Positions 1-9,648 are shown, numbered from the stretch's first letter. The stretch is 64,000 nt of DNA from Terriglobus albidus (GCF_008000815.1 NZ_CP042806.1:6014001-6078000), one strand, 5' to 3'. The notes: generated from the letters alone by a model not told the origin. Numbers and translations: made by a program.

Positions 1-1035
1 CGGAAAGACGCCTCGGCCGACGCTGTCGACAACACCGTCAAAGCGTTGACTGGGATGTTCCATCAGGTACACCTCGACATGATCCCCTGGCCGGATATGT
101 TTCAGTTTTGATTCGCGATAGTTGGCTAACACCCACCAGTTGCCCGTATCGACCAGCGTGAACATTGATGTTCCCGGATGCGCATATGCACCCTCAGAGA
201 TGTTCATGTTGACGGCATAGCCATCGAAAGGGGCGCGCACCTGGCACCACTCCAGGTTCAGCTCGGCCTGATGTACTTTGGCAGCACGGCTGGGTCTCTG
301 TGCCTCCAGCGTTTCCAGCGTATCGACGGTATGAACGGCCTCGCCAAGTTTTGCCTGCGAGACCTGCAGACCAGCCTGGGCTGCCTGCTTCGAAGCCATC
401 GCCATGGATTCCTGCGCCTGTGCCTGCAAAAGCTGCGACGAGGCCTGATGCACCGACTCCTTCGCCACTCGCAGAGCTGTCTCCGCCTGGTCTACCTGCT
501 GGGTAGTGACATAGTGCTTGGCGAGGAGCGGGGCGATGCGGTCGTAGTCGTTCTGCGCGAACTTCATTTGTGCATCGGCAGCAGCCTGCGCCGCCCGGGC
601 GCGTTCCACAGAGGCTGTTGCCGCCTGATAACTTGCCTGGGCTGCGCTGATACCGCTCTGCGAATTCAGGATACCGGCACGTGCGGCAACAACCCCGCTC
701 TGCTCAGTAGCAATGCGGCGGCGTTCGTCGTTGATCTGACCTTCCAGCATCGCCTGGTCGGCGCGCGCCTGCTCCAGGGCATATTCATACGGGCGAGGAT
801 CGATCTCGAAGAGCAGGTCGCCCTTATGGACGACCTGATTATCCTTCACCAGCAGTTTGGTCAGGCGGCCTTCGACTTCAGGAGCAAAGGCGATGGCGTT
901 CGCCCGTACCGTAGCATCGTCGGTGCGGGGATGGCGGTCAACCTGCATCACAGCGATCGCAAGCGCAATCACAGCTATTGCCACGATGCCAATGCCGATC
1001 CGGCGGCCGAGAGTTTGTCTGTCGTTGAGATTCAT
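1..1035 (-). CDS. HlyD/EmrA-type periplasmic membrane-fusion protein, MdtN-like (C-terminus beyond the window)
   Basis: The reading frame starts at the ATG at 1035 and stays open to base 1, so only the N-terminal 345 residues are present. The start reads MNLNDRQTLGRRIGIG, followed by one hydrophobic inner-membrane anchor, a biotinyl-lipoyl half motif (APEVEGRLTKLLVKDNQVVHKGD), a long Ala/Gln-rich coiled-coil hairpin, and the second lipoyl half with VRAPFDGYAVN. This is the EmrA/MdtN/AaeA type of adaptor that joins an inner-membrane pump to an outer-membrane channel. It follows a YtcA-like lipoprotein gene by 15 bp and an outer-membrane factor gene, the gene set seen around mdtNOP in E. coli. 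The pump itself (FUSC or MFS) would lie beyond the left edge; its type is unknown. Confidence 0.87.
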   Translation of the reverse strand, partial: MNLNDRQTLGRRIGIGIVAIAVIALAIAVMQVDRHPRTDDATVRANAIAFAPEVEGRLTKLLVKDNQVVHKGDLLFEIDPRPYEYALEQARADQAMLEGQINDERRRIATEQSGVVAARAGILNSQSGISAAQASYQAATASVERARAAQAAADAQMKFAQNDYDRIAPLLAKHYVTTQQVDQAETALRVAKESVHQASSQLLQAQAQESMAMASKQAAQAGLQVSQAKLGEAVHTVDTLETLEAQRPSRAAKVHQAELNLEWCQVRAPFDGYAVNMNISEGAYAHPGTSMFTLVDTGNWWVLANYRESKLKHIRPGDHVEVYLMEHPSQRFDGVVDSVGRGVFP

Positions 1036-1050
1036 AATGCAAGTCCTTGT

Positions 1051-1323
1051 TTAGGCAAAGAAGCAAAGCCACAGCAGGCAGGTAAGCAACACCACCAATG
1101 CGGGATGAATGATGGCTGGGTGTCCGACCGAGTGCAGAAGACCCTGACGCCGCAACAGCAGATGCGCCAGCGCCGTAAGCGCAACACCGAGCGCGAGCGA
1201 GATCATCCAGCCGGGAAAGTACGACCCGACAATCTCAACGTTGGGATTACGTGCGCAGCCGGCTGTCAGCACGAGAGTCAGGAGCATAAGTACGGACCTG
1301 AAGAACGCGTTCACGGTTTCCAT
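1051..1323 (-). CDS. YtcA-like small membrane lipoprotein
   Basis: A 90-residue protein with a short signal ending in a lipobox (LTAGC, Cys near residue 23), then two hydrophobic segments (around GWMISLALGVALTALAHLL and ALVVLLTCLLWLCFF). Size, lipobox and position beside an MdtN-type adaptor match the YtcA family, whose E. coli member sits next to mdtNOP. Its start overlaps the 3' end of the outer-membrane factor gene by 13 bp, suggesting translational coupling. The molecular role of the family is not established; it is probably an accessory of the efflux assembly. Confidence 0.75.
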   Translation of the reverse strand: METVNAFFRSVLMLLTLVLTAGCARNPNVEIVGSYFPGWMISLALGVALTALAHLLLRRQGLLHSVGHPAIIHPALVVLLTCLLWLCFFA

Positions 1324-2801
1324 CCTGTTGTAGAAGCATTACCCGAAGGCAGATTGCCGATTGCATAGCTAAGCGCCGCAGCGCTTTGCTGCACGCGGGC
1401 GCGGGCGCGCACATCCTCAAGCCGCGCCTGAGCCAGTTGCCGCTCTGCCTGCACGACATCGACGAGCGACCGCACGCCATATCGGAAGGCATCAAGCGAT
1501 GACTCGTAGGAGACCGTAGAAGACGTAAGAAAGCTCTGTGACGAGCGCTCCTGCTCGATAGCGGTCCTGTAGTCCACATACGACTCCCATACCTGGCGAG
1601 TGACCGCGTCCTGGGTTGCACGTTGTTCTTCGGCAGCGGCCTTCTGTTCAGCCAGTGCAGCGGTTACCTCATGTCGACGCGCCCCGTTGAAGACCTCCCA
1701 GCGAAGCTGGACCGCAGCCGACCAGGTGGATACACTCGCTGGACCAAGCTGTCCGTAGTCCGCTGTCGGCCACATGTTGGTCTGTCCGCCGGTTGCAACC
1801 AGGCCTACCCCCGGCAGATATTTCGCGCGAGCCGATTTGACGGCATCGTTGGACCGCTTGAGATCCTGCATACGCGCCAGCAGGTCGGGCCGATTCTTCC
1901 AGGCCTTATCGATCAACTCTTCCACGGGCGTATCGAAGGCCTCCGGAGATGCGGAGCCGACCGCCACGATCCCGATCGTGGCGGTCGGCTCAACACCAAT
2001 GGCTTCGGTCAACGCCAGCTTTGCCTTCTGCACTTCACCTTCGGCGGTGGCGAGATCATACTGTGCACCGGCAGCTCCAGCCTGGGCGTTCTGTACATCC
2101 GGCAGTGTTGCACGCCCGTTGTCGAACTGCGACTGTGCATTCGCAAGCAATGTCTGCGCTGTCTGCAGAATCTGCCTGGCCGCGACAAGCTGGCCCGCTG
2201 CCTGCTGCACACGATAGAACTGCGTCGCAGTACGATACGCGACAGTCTGCTGAGCGCGGCCGAAGCGGAGGGCTGAAGCAACTTCAAACGCCTTGCTCCC
2301 TTCCAGGCGCGGTCCGCGCGCAAAATCCAGAAGCTGGTACTGCAGCTCCATTTGCGCGACGGCGGTAGGCACCTCGACAGTTACATATCCGCGCGGCGCC
2401 AGCGGTTTAGGAAAAGGATTGATCGCACGTAGATCGCTTCCCTGTGCGACAAAGGTCAGCAGCGGCAGATACTCTGCGCGCTGCACTCCTGCCGCTTCCA
2501 TGGCTCGCTTTGCCTGCGCCCATGCGATTCGTGATTCAGGACTGGCACTCTCAGCAATATCAATCAGCTCCGCGAGGCCGTAGCTGTGGGAGTCATCGAG
2601 CTTTGGAATCGAATGAAAGCTCGAGGCCACACCGATACAGTGCCCGGCCTGCCGGGCGGTAATGACCTGTTCGCAACCTGATGTTGCTGCCTGCTGCGCG
2701 GGAAGAAGCTGCGGGCCGCTTAAGAAAAGTGCGGCCGCGGCCATGCCTGCGCGAAAAATATTGCCTGGCGTGTTCTTTTCGAATTTGTTTACGCCGTACA
2801 C
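1311..2801 (-). CDS. TolC-family outer-membrane efflux channel (OMF)
   Basis: About 496 residues with an N-terminal hydrophobic signal (GMAAAALFLSGPQLLPAQ) and two repeated alpha-helical hairpins typical of TolC/NodT-type outer-membrane factors, with Ala/Gln-rich heptads (e.g. QAAGQLVAARQILQTAQTLL). The predicted role is the exit duct of the tripartite pump whose adaptor is encoded downstream. The start is uncertain: the GTG at 2801 gives the longest reading but has no Shine-Dalgarno sequence and lies inside the operator-like inverted repeat at 2785-2826. The internal ATG that begins MAAAALFL would shorten the signal region. Expression is likely controlled by the divergent TetR gene at 2847. 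Confidence 0.88.
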   Translation of the reverse strand: MYGVNKFEKNTPGNIFRAGMAAAALFLSGPQLLPAQQAATSGCEQVITARQAGHCIGVASSFHSIPKLDDSHSYGLAELIDIAESASPESRIAWAQAKRAMEAAGVQRAEYLPLLTFVAQGSDLRAINPFPKPLAPRGYVTVEVPTAVAQMELQYQLLDFARGPRLEGSKAFEVASALRFGRAQQTVAYRTATQFYRVQQAAGQLVAARQILQTAQTLLANAQSQFDNGRATLPDVQNAQAGAAGAQYDLATAEGEVQKAKLALTEAIGVEPTATIGIVAVGSASPEAFDTPVEELIDKAWKNRPDLLARMQDLKRSNDAVKSARAKYLPGVGLVATGGQTNMWPTADYGQLGPASVSTWSAAVQLRWEVFNGARRHEVTAALAEQKAAAEEQRATQDAVTRQVWESYVDYRTAIEQERSSQSFLTSSTVSYESSLDAFRYGVRSLVDVVQAERQLAQARLEDVRARARVQQSAAALSYAIGNLPSGNASTTGWKP

Positions 2802-2826
2802 AATAAGAAGTATACACCGTAAACAA
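2785..2826. promoter_or_regulatory. Inverted-repeat operator between TetR gene and efflux operon
   Basis: Two 17-bp arms, 2785-2801 (TTGTTTACGCCGTACAC) and 2810-2826 (GTATACACCGTAAACAA), are complementary at 14 of 17 positions around an 8-bp centre. The repeat fills the gap between the divergent TetR and efflux genes, the standard position for a TetR operator acting on both promoters. Binding by the neighbouring regulator is inferred. Confidence 0.6.
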
Positions 2827-2846
2827 TGAAATGCTAAGATATTTTC

Positions 2847-3446
2847 ATGTCACCCCGGAAACCGACAGAAAACGAGTCGCCCGGCCTTCGCCAGCGCATC
2901 ATCGATGCCGCCAGCCAGATCTTTGTCGAGGAGGGGTACGAGCACCTTTCGATGCGGCGGGTCGCCCAGATCGTTGGGTGTTCGCAGATGGCTGCTTATC
3001 GACACTTCGCGAATAAAGAAGCGCTGACCCAGCATTTGTGCGCCCAACTCTATACCGACTTCAGCAGCCGGATGTTCCGTCAGATGGAAGCCGCGGATGA
3101 GCCCTGGGAGCAGATTCGCATCTTCATTTCCGCGCTAGTAAACTTTGCCGTCTCGTATCCGGATCACTATTCTTTGGTCTTCCTGGTCCGGCATGCGGAT
3201 GAGAGTGTGATCGCGGAACGCGAACGTCTGGGCGAAGAGTTCCTGCAGACGATTCACGAGCTCATCCGCAGAGTGCTTCCGCAGGATACGCCGGTCGCTA
3301 CCTCGAACATGCGTCTGCGGCAGGTGCTCACCTGCCTGCATGGCACGGCGGCGCTGCTGATCGCGCATCCTCGCGCTTATGGGCTTACGAAGGTGAAGGC
3401 CATTAAAGACGCTGAGGATACGATCATGCGGTTGTTGCGGGATTGA
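2847..3446 (+). CDS. TetR/AcrR-family transcriptional regulator
   Basis: A 199-residue protein with an N-terminal TetR helix-turn-helix (about residues 14-60: RQRIIDAASQIFVEEGYEHL, then RRVAQIVGCSQMAAYRHFANKEAL). The C-terminal helical ligand domain is family-typical but not specific. It is divergent from the OMF/YtcA/MdtN-like operon with about 45 bp between the starts and the inverted repeat 2785-2826 in that gap, so it is most likely the local repressor of the pump. The ligand cannot be read from sequence. No clear ribosome-binding site precedes the ATG. Confidence 0.9.
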   Translation: MSPRKPTENESPGLRQRIIDAASQIFVEEGYEHLSMRRVAQIVGCSQMAAYRHFANKEALTQHLCAQLYTDFSSRMFRQMEAADEPWEQIRIFISALVNFAVSYPDHYSLVFLVRHADESVIAERERLGEEFLQTIHELIRRVLPQDTPVATSNMRLRQVLTCLHGTAALLIAHPRAYGLTKVKAIKDAEDTIMRLLRD

Positions 3447-3529
3447 GCTGTGCACTTGATGAAGAAGTACCTGGAAAGAGCATGGAGCGGTTCGCGGCTT
3501 TGCTCAACCGGCCGTTGCGCAGCGCGCAA

Positions 3530-3815
3530 CCATTTCGCACCGAAGGTGCGAATGCCTTGCTTAAGGGGACGGCTTCAGCCGTGCCGTACAGGCTTGAGCA
3601 GAAGGCGGCTTCAGCCGCTGAGGGCAGCGCGTTAGCAGAGAAGCGGATTTCTCCGCTATCGCTACGAAATGACAAAAGAAAAAGATGCGGTGGGGGATGT
3701 AGTGCCTCGACACCGTGATTTGACCTCAGCGCTAAAGCCGCCGTCTTTTCGCCGCGCTGTATCGGCACGGCTGAAAAAGCAGGTCCTTCGCTTACGCTCA
3801 GGATGACAAAGTTAT
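3530..3815. repeat. Family A palindromic repeats, composite copy
   Basis: This fills most of the 380-bp gap between the TetR gene and the DUF779 gene. It holds the units seen in all family A sites: TTTCGCACCGAAGGTGCGAA (3534-3553), CTTAAGGGGACGGCTTCAGC, GGCGGCTTCAGCCGCTGAGG, a TCTCCGCTATCGCTACGAAA-type unit near 3650, and a CAGGTCCTTCGCTTACGCTC unit near 3780. Each is a short palindrome. No gene is visible here. Confidence 0.75.
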
Positions 3816-3826
3816 AGGCGCTCGTC

Positions 3827-4204
3827 TTAGATGCGCCCAGCATTGCGGAGAGCGCCGATCTCGTCGTCGGTAAAGACACGCGACCGGGTGAGGAACTGCA
3901 AGCCTCCGGGGCCTTCCAGGGAGAAGGCTGCGCCGAAGCCTGGAACCACATCAATGATGATCTGCGTGTGCTTCCAGTACTCAAACTGCTGAGGTGAGAT
4001 GTAGAACGGAAACCCACCGATCTCTCCTACCTTTACGTCGCGGCTGCCGATGCGGAACTCTCCCTCAGGGAAACACATCGGCGCGCTGCCCTCACAGCAG
4101 CCGCCCGACTGATAGAACATCAACGGCCCGTGCGCGGCCTTGAGCTCATCGATCAAGCTCAAGGCCGCCGGGGTAGCCGTTACCTGTTGTGGCAGATCAG
4201 ACAT
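3827..4204 (-). CDS. DUF779 family protein (aldehyde dehydrogenase companion)
   Basis: A 125-residue protein starting [20 protein letters not shown], with the conserved cysteine-containing block SGGCCEGSAPMCFPEG (about residues 35-50) and a C-terminal FSLEGPGGLQFLTRSRVF block. DUF779 genes commonly sit directly beside ExaC/AldB-type aldehyde dehydrogenases, as here. The ATG at 4204 shares its A with the TAA stop of the dehydrogenase gene (TAATG), so translation is probably coupled; this decides the start over upstream in-frame codons. The biochemical function of the family is unknown to me. Confidence 0.85.
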   Translation of the reverse strand: MSDLPQQVTATPAALSLIDELKAAHGPLMFYQSGGCCEGSAPMCFPEGEFRIGSRDVKVGEIGGFPFYISPQQFEYWKHTQIIIDVVPGFGAAFSLEGPGGLQFLTRSRVFTDDEIGALRNAGRI

Positions 4205-5739
4205 TAGAACAACCCGAGTTTCTTCGTGCTGTAACTCACGAGCTGGTTCTTTGTCTGCTGGTAGTGCTCCAGCATCATAAGGTGATTTTCGCGCCCGATA
4301 CCGCTCTGTTTGTATCCGCCGAAGGCAGCGTGCGCCGGATAGAGGTGGTAGCAGTTGGTCCACACGCGTCCTGCTTCAATCTCACGGCCGAAGCGATAGG
4401 CGCGATTCAGATCACGCGTCCACACGCCTGCGCCCAGACCGTAGAGCGTGTCGTTGGCGATCTCCAGGGCTTCATCATCGTTCTTGAAGGTGGTCACCGA
4501 GAGCACCGGACCGAAGATCTCCTCCTGGAAGATGCGCATCTTATTGTTGCCCTTGAAGATGGTTGGTTGGATATAGAAACCGCCGGCGAGTTCGCCATCA
4601 AGCTTTGCGGCATCGCCGCCGATCAGGATCTCCGCGCCTTCCTTCTTGCCGAGATCGAGATAGGACATGATCTTCTCGAACTGTTGTTTTGACGCCTGCG
4701 CGCCGAGCATCGTGTCGGCATCCAGCGGATTCGCCTGCTTGATGGCTTTCACGCGCGCCAAAGCACGCTCCATAAAGCGGTCGTAGATGGACTCATGAAT
4801 CAGAGCGCGCGATGGGCAGGTGCAGACCTCTCCCTGATTGAAGGCGAAGAGCGCAAGACCTTCGAGCGCCTTGTCGACAAAGTCATCGTCTTCGCTCATG
4901 ACATCGCTGAAGAAGATGTTCGGGGATTTGCCGCCAAGTTCCAGGGTCAGGGGAATGATGTTCTCTGACGCATATTGCATGATCATGCGTCCGGTCACGG
5001 TGGAACCGGTAAAGGCCACCTTATTGATGCGGGGATTAGAGGCGAGTTCTTTGCCGACCTCGCGGCCGAAGCCATTGACGACATTCAGCACACCGGCAGG
5101 CAGAAGATCGCCAACCAGTTCCAACAACATCAGGATCGATACCGGGGTTTGCTCAGCAGGTTTCAGGACAATGCAGTTACCGGCAGCGAGCGCCGGCGCA
5201 ATCTTCCATGCAGCCATCAGCAGCGGGAAGTTCCAGGGAATGATCTGACCGACGACGCCGAGAGGCTCGTGGTAGTGGTACGCGATCGTGTCGTGATCGA
5301 TCTCGGAGATGCCGCCCTGCTGCGCGCGAATGGCGCCGGCGAAATAGCGGAAGTGGTCGGCGCTGAGCGGAACATCGGCAGCCGTAGTCTCGCGAATGGG
5401 TTTGCCGTTGTCCCAGGTCTCGGCGGCGGCCAGCAGATCGACATTCTCTTCAACCCGCTGAGCGATCCTAATAAGGATGTTGGAGCGTTCGGTGGTGGAG
5501 GTGCGGCCCCACGCCTTCTTTGCCTTGTGGGCGGCGTCCAATGCTTTTTCCACATCGGCAGCGCCAGACCGCGGAACCTCGCACAACACCTTGCCGGTTA
5601 CCGGGGTGATGTTTTCAAAGTATTGTCCGGAGACGGGTTCTACCCATTCCCCGCCGATATAGTTGCCATAGCGTTTGCGAAACGGAACGGGGTGTCCGTA
5701 GTGCATTGGATCGAGCTGAACGGCTGGTGAAGTAGCCAC
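4204..5739 (-). CDS. NAD(P)-dependent aldehyde dehydrogenase (acetaldehyde dehydrogenase, ExaC/AldB type)
   Basis: A full-length 511-residue aldehyde dehydrogenase that oxidises aldehydes to carboxylates. Visible marks are the cofactor and oxyanion segment [14 protein letters not shown] (about 166-179), FTGSTVTGR (243-251), the general-base Glu in [12 protein letters not shown] (about 268) and the catalytic Cys in [12 protein letters not shown] (about 306). The CTCPSR form is typical of the acetaldehyde dehydrogenase branch used in ethanol oxidation. The start is a GTG preceded by AGGAAGG at good spacing. It is followed by, and overlaps, the DUF779 gene. The substrate assignment is by subfamily only. 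Confidence 0.93.
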   Translation of the reverse strand: MATSPAVQLDPMHYGHPVPFRKRYGNYIGGEWVEPVSGQYFENITPVTGKVLCEVPRSGAADVEKALDAAHKAKKAWGRTSTTERSNILIRIAQRVEENVDLLAAAETWDNGKPIRETTAADVPLSADHFRYFAGAIRAQQGGISEIDHDTIAYHYHEPLGVVGQIIPWNFPLLMAAWKIAPALAAGNCIVLKPAEQTPVSILMLLELVGDLLPAGVLNVVNGFGREVGKELASNPRINKVAFTGSTVTGRMIMQYASENIIPLTLELGGKSPNIFFSDVMSEDDDFVDKALEGLALFAFNQGEVCTCPSRALIHESIYDRFMERALARVKAIKQANPLDADTMLGAQASKQQFEKIMSYLDLGKKEGAEILIGGDAAKLDGELAGGFYIQPTIFKGNNKMRIFQEEIFGPVLSVTTFKNDDEALEIANDTLYGLGAGVWTRDLNRAYRFGREIEAGRVWTNCYHLYPAHAAFGGYKQSGIGRENHLMMLEHYQQTKNQLVSYSTKKLGLF

Positions 5740-5863
5740 AGTATTTTCCTTCCTTTCCTGCTTCCGGGTGAAGGCGGAAGCGGTCCTTTTTCACGGGAAA
5801 TACTGCTCCCCGGCAGGCATGGTTGCCAAGTGGTCTAGGCAACTCTTCTCGATTAAAGAAAGA

Positions 5864-5889
5864 AGGGGCGAGCCATCCGGCTCGCCCTT
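5864..5889 (-). terminator. Rho-independent terminator of the TonB receptor gene
   Basis: GGGCGAGCC (5866-5874) pairs with GGCTCGCCC (5879-5887) around a 4-nt loop. Read on the minus strand the hairpin is followed by TTCTTTCTTTAA. It lies about 40 bp past the stop of the receptor gene. Confidence 0.75.
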
Positions 5890-5927
5890 CGGTTGATAGA
5901 GGCTTCGAACGAAGCCTCCGGTTCTGT

Positions 5928-8900
5928 TTACCAGGTCACCTTCACCGCCAACTGAATGCTGCGGTTATCCAGCGAGGTCGACGTCACCTTACCGACAGCG
6001 GTCGGAGCAGTGATGTTTGCGGCCGGATTGGAGAAGATTGCCCGGTTCAGGATGTTGTAGGCTTCAGCACGGAACTGCGCACGGAACCGCTCGTGAATCA
6101 CGAAGTTCTTGATTCCCGAAAGATCGACGTTGGCAGTGCCTGGTCCACGGAGTGCATTACGTGTCACCCAGCCCTGAATTCCAGGGTTGGCAGTGCTGGC
6201 AGTGCTCGCTACACCGTCGTAGCGAGTGGTGAACGCGGAAGGATCAAACCAGTTGAAGGGCGAGGGGCTCGAACGATATGCATCCGAAACCTTCTTACCC
6301 GCAGCCAGGAAGACGCGGCATCCGTTATAGGCGGCGAAGTTGCAACCAGAACGGGAGACGTTGAAAGCATAGCCTCCACGAAGCTGGACGGCAGGCTGTA
6401 ACGACCAGCCACCAGCAATGGCATTGGCCACGCCACTCTGAGCCCACTTCTTACCCTTACCGAACGGAAGCTCGTAACCACCCGAGATAACGGCCTTGTT
6501 GCGGTTATCGAAGTTGGAGTACGAACGGTCGAAACCCATATCGGTAGCGAACGACGAATCGTTTGCAGCCGCTTCGCCAGAGAAGTTGTCGAGGTTCTTC
6601 GAAAACTGGTAGCTACCAAGGTAGAAGAGGCCGTTTCTTGCACGCTTCTCGATCTTGATCGAGCCGCCGTGGAAATTGGCATCACCCCGGGTGCTGCTGG
6701 TCAGGATGCCCTGGCCGAACGCCGGGTACGGACGAAGCGAGTTCACGCACTGACCCGTAAGTGCCCACGAAGGCGCTACGAACGGATACTGAACACACAT
6801 GTTCTGGTCATAACGCTTCCAGGACTTGTGTGTCTGGCTGCCGGTGTAAGCCAACTCCATGACCAACCCCTTGCCCAGATCCTGCTGCAGGCTCAGGTTG
6901 TACTCTTCCGTGTAAGGACGGCTGTTCTTCGGAAGGATGGAGAACGGCGAAGGCACTTGGGTTACGCCCACCGCTGCAACCGGATCAGGCCAGAGCTGTG
7001 CCACCGGATAAGCACTGAATGCCTGCTGGTAGTACAGAGGTGCGGCATAGCGAGTGAACTGAAGCTCGTTCGTATTCAGATTGTCGAGATAGATACCGTA
7101 ACCGGCACGAAGGACCGTTCCAGAACGAGCCTCCCACGCCAGGCCAACACGCGGCATAAAGCCCTTATAGTTCGGCTCGATGATGCCAGGACGGAAAGTC
7201 TTGTTGACTTCGTACGATCCGGACGCCAGGTAGAACGCCGGGATGCCAGACGGAACCTTGCTGAACGTAACCTTCTGGGTAGACGGATCGAGCGTGCCTT
7301 CCAGACCGTTCTGCTCAACAAACGGGCTGTTGTACTCCCAGCGGAAGCCGAGCGTGAAGGTCAGGCCATGACCGAACTGCCAGGTGTCGTTGAAGAACGC
7401 GCCATACGTGTTGTCACGATAGTGGCCCATCGTCGTTCCGGCATTGCCGTTGCAGCTCGATGTGCAGAAACCACGAGCGTAGTTCTGGAACTTGTTATAG
7501 AGGACCGGATTACCGGTAGCAGGGTCCGTATAGGTGCTGTAGTCAACTCCGTTGTAGATGCAGTTGGTCTTCGTGCAGTTATCGAAGGTAGCTGCACCGC
7601 GCGAATTGTTATCGGCAATCTGCCACAGGCGACGGTTCTGATACTGGAAACCGGTCTTGAAGGTGTGCTTGCCATGCACGATCGAGAGCGAATCACCAAT
7701 GCTGATGATATTTTCGTGACCACCCTGGTCACCTGAACCATCACCAACGTTGCCGTACCCGTTGATGGTGAAGCCTGCGCGGCCATTCTGACGAGTGCTG
7801 TTCAAGGCCGTAACATTCTTCAGACCCGAAACTGCAGCCCAGTTCTTGCTGCTGTCCTGCAGGACACCCAGGGTGATGTTGTAAAACTCATTCCAGCCCA
7901 CACGGACTTCGTTCACAATGTTCGACGAAATCAGGTAGGTGTTACCAAGCACAGCATTACGGCCAAGCAGCGGATTGGAAGTAAAGCTACCGCTCGCTGC
8001 GGGCGTCTGCTGCGATGAGTCGAAGTTGACATAGCGTCCGAAGAGAGAATTCTTCGTGGAAACCACCCAGTCACCACGAATGGTGTACTGGTTGTAGCTC
8101 TCAGTAAACGAACGGGTGAGAGCATAGTTATTGGTGCCGTATCCGCTGACATAGCTATCGCTTGTCAGGACAGGGTAGGTAGCCGCCAATACACTGGATG
8201 CCTGATTCGATCCCAAAGCAGCTGGATTCCAATTGGCAGGCATGTTGATGCCAACACAGTTGTTGCTATTGGTCGAGTTCTGAACGCAGGGCGTTGCTGG
8301 TTTGACTGCGGTGTTGCCGGCAACACTGGGGTCGGCATTCGCGGCATTACCAGCCAATTCTGCCTGCGTTGGGAATAGAGCGAAAGTCGGGTTATCGCGC
8401 GTCAGCTTCAAACCTTCAAAGCCGCCGAACAGAAACAATTTATCTTTGATGACCGGAAAACCAACTGTGCCGCCATACTGGTGACGCGTGAAGTTCGGCT
8501 TCACCGGATTGGCTGCAACGGTCGTGAAGTAGTTACGAGCATCAAAAATCGCATTACGAGCGAACTCATAGCCCGAGCCGTGAATCGTGTTCGTACCTGA
8601 CTTCGTGACCATGGAGACGACAGCCTGTCCCTGGCCATACTCGGTAGAGAAGGTCGAACGCAGCAGGTTGAACTCCTGGATTGTGTCGGCGTTCGGCTGA
8701 AGCGACATGTTGTTGAAACGCACCGATCGAACATAGGTGCCATCCAGTACGTAGTTCGTCGACGAAGCGCGTCCACCGTCCACTGAGATGTACAGCTGGC
8801 GGCTGGTGGTCTGCGTACCCGTTTGGGCCGGCGTACCAGTCTGGCCGCTCTGCGGCGGCGAAACACCCGGAGCCAGAGTAGCGAGCTGAAGTACGTTACG

Positions 8901-9461
8901 TCCGTTCAGCGGTAGGTCGGTGATCTGCTTCTGGTCGATAACCTGGCCAACCGTGGCTTCCTGCGTCTGCAACTGCGGAGGCAGCGTGCTGACTTCGACC
9001 GTGTCCGTCACTTCACCGACGCTCAGCGTGACTGAACCATTTGCCGTCTTGCCGATTTCGATGTCGAGCGAGGGAATCTGGGCGGCTTTAAAGCCCTGCT
9101 TCTCGACGCGAATCTTGTAGTTGGAGGGCGGAACGTTGGGGATGGACCAGTCGCCTTCGTTGTTGCTGGTCGCGATACGCTCGGCGCCGGTACCGTTGTT
9201 GACCAGGTGGATCGTTGCGCCCGGAACGGCGGCGCCGGTCGCATCGGTCACCTTACCGGCGGCGTCGGAGCTTGAGCTGGCCTGGCCGAAAGCTGCCGGC
9301 GAAGCAATGTTGAGAACGAAGAGAGGAGCTGCGGCGAGCATTACACCGAGCAGCGATCGCCTGGCGGCGCTGGTAATACCCCTGGAAGATAAGAACGGCC
9401 TCCGCAAGACAGCGTTTGTTCCGCTGCCAGCAGAAGCTGTTGGCTTGCTGTATCTGATCAT
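5928..9461 (-). CDS. Oar-like TonB-dependent receptor with N-terminal carboxypeptidase-regulatory domain
   Basis: An 1177-residue outer-membrane protein. A long N-terminal signal (about 1-60, ending SPAAFGQA) leads into a carboxypeptidase-regulatory-like beta domain (about 66-150: GKVTDATGAAVPGATIHLVN ... GDWSIPNVPPSNYKIRVEK), a plug (about 165-290, with DLPLNGRNVLQLATLAPGVS) and a large beta-barrel ending in an aromatic residue (LAVKVTW), as outer-membrane barrels do. Receptors of this form are greatly expanded in Acidobacteriota and are thought to import oligosaccharides or other polymers; the substrate here is unknown. A strong Shine-Dalgarno (GGAGG) precedes the ATG at 9461. It is monocistronic, with its own terminator and a complex promoter region. 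Confidence 0.93.
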   Translation of the reverse strand: MIRYSKPTASAGSGTNAVLRRPFLSSRGITSAARRSLLGVMLAAAPLFVLNIASPAAFGQASSSSDAAGKVTDATGAAVPGATIHLVNNGTGAERIATSNNEGDWSIPNVPPSNYKIRVEKQGFKAAQIPSLDIEIGKTANGSVTLSVGEVTDTVEVSTLPPQLQTQEATVGQVIDQKQITDLPLNGRNVLQLATLAPGVSPPQSGQTGTPAQTGTQTTSRQLYISVDGGRASSTNYVLDGTYVRSVRFNNMSLQPNADTIQEFNLLRSTFSTEYGQGQAVVSMVTKSGTNTIHGSGYEFARNAIFDARNYFTTVAANPVKPNFTRHQYGGTVGFPVIKDKLFLFGGFEGLKLTRDNPTFALFPTQAELAGNAANADPSVAGNTAVKPATPCVQNSTNSNNCVGINMPANWNPAALGSNQASSVLAATYPVLTSDSYVSGYGTNNYALTRSFTESYNQYTIRGDWVVSTKNSLFGRYVNFDSSQQTPAASGSFTSNPLLGRNAVLGNTYLISSNIVNEVRVGWNEFYNITLGVLQDSSKNWAAVSGLKNVTALNSTRQNGRAGFTINGYGNVGDGSGDQGGHENIISIGDSLSIVHGKHTFKTGFQYQNRRLWQIADNNSRGAATFDNCTKTNCIYNGVDYSTYTDPATGNPVLYNKFQNYARGFCTSSCNGNAGTTMGHYRDNTYGAFFNDTWQFGHGLTFTLGFRWEYNSPFVEQNGLEGTLDPSTQKVTFSKVPSGIPAFYLASGSYEVNKTFRPGIIEPNYKGFMPRVGLAWEARSGTVLRAGYGIYLDNLNTNELQFTRYAAPLYYQQAFSAYPVAQLWPDPVAAVGVTQVPSPFSILPKNSRPYTEEYNLSLQQDLGKGLVMELAYTGSQTHKSWKRYDQNMCVQYPFVAPSWALTGQCVNSLRPYPAFGQGILTSSTRGDANFHGGSIKIEKRARNGLFYLGSYQFSKNLDNFSGEAAANDSSFATDMGFDRSYSNFDNRNKAVISGGYELPFGKGKKWAQSGVANAIAGGWSLQPAVQLRGGYAFNVSRSGCNFAAYNGCRVFLAAGKKVSDAYRSSPSPFNWFDPSAFTTRYDGVASTASTANPGIQGWVTRNALRGPGTANVDLSGIKNFVIHERFRAQFRAEAYNILNRAIFSNPAANITAPTAVGKVTSTSLDNRSIQLAVKVTW

Positions 9462-9648
9462 GGTTAGCCTCCAAAATCATTTCTTACTTCGGGTCAGAAG
9501 ACCCTGGTAGTGCAGAATTGAGACGCCTCAAAATTAGCGCCTGCTTCCTTTGTTTACGTCGCCCCGAATCGAGAATTCTTCTTTCGGCTTTGCTTGCAAA
9601 GCCGATTCCTTCGCTGCAGAAAAATTGCGGTTCGTTTTGACTGCGGGC

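Noticed and set aside
178-1368. Long plus-strand open frame (396 codons) opposite the efflux genes
   Set aside because: It is the antisense shadow of the MdtN-like and YtcA-like genes, which have recognisable domains; its own translation has no family features.
5800-5830. Sigma-54-like TGGCA..TGC upstream of the aldehyde dehydrogenase gene
   Set aside because: The spacing between the GG and GC elements is one base too long for the -24/-12 consensus, and no sigma-54 activator gene is adjacent.
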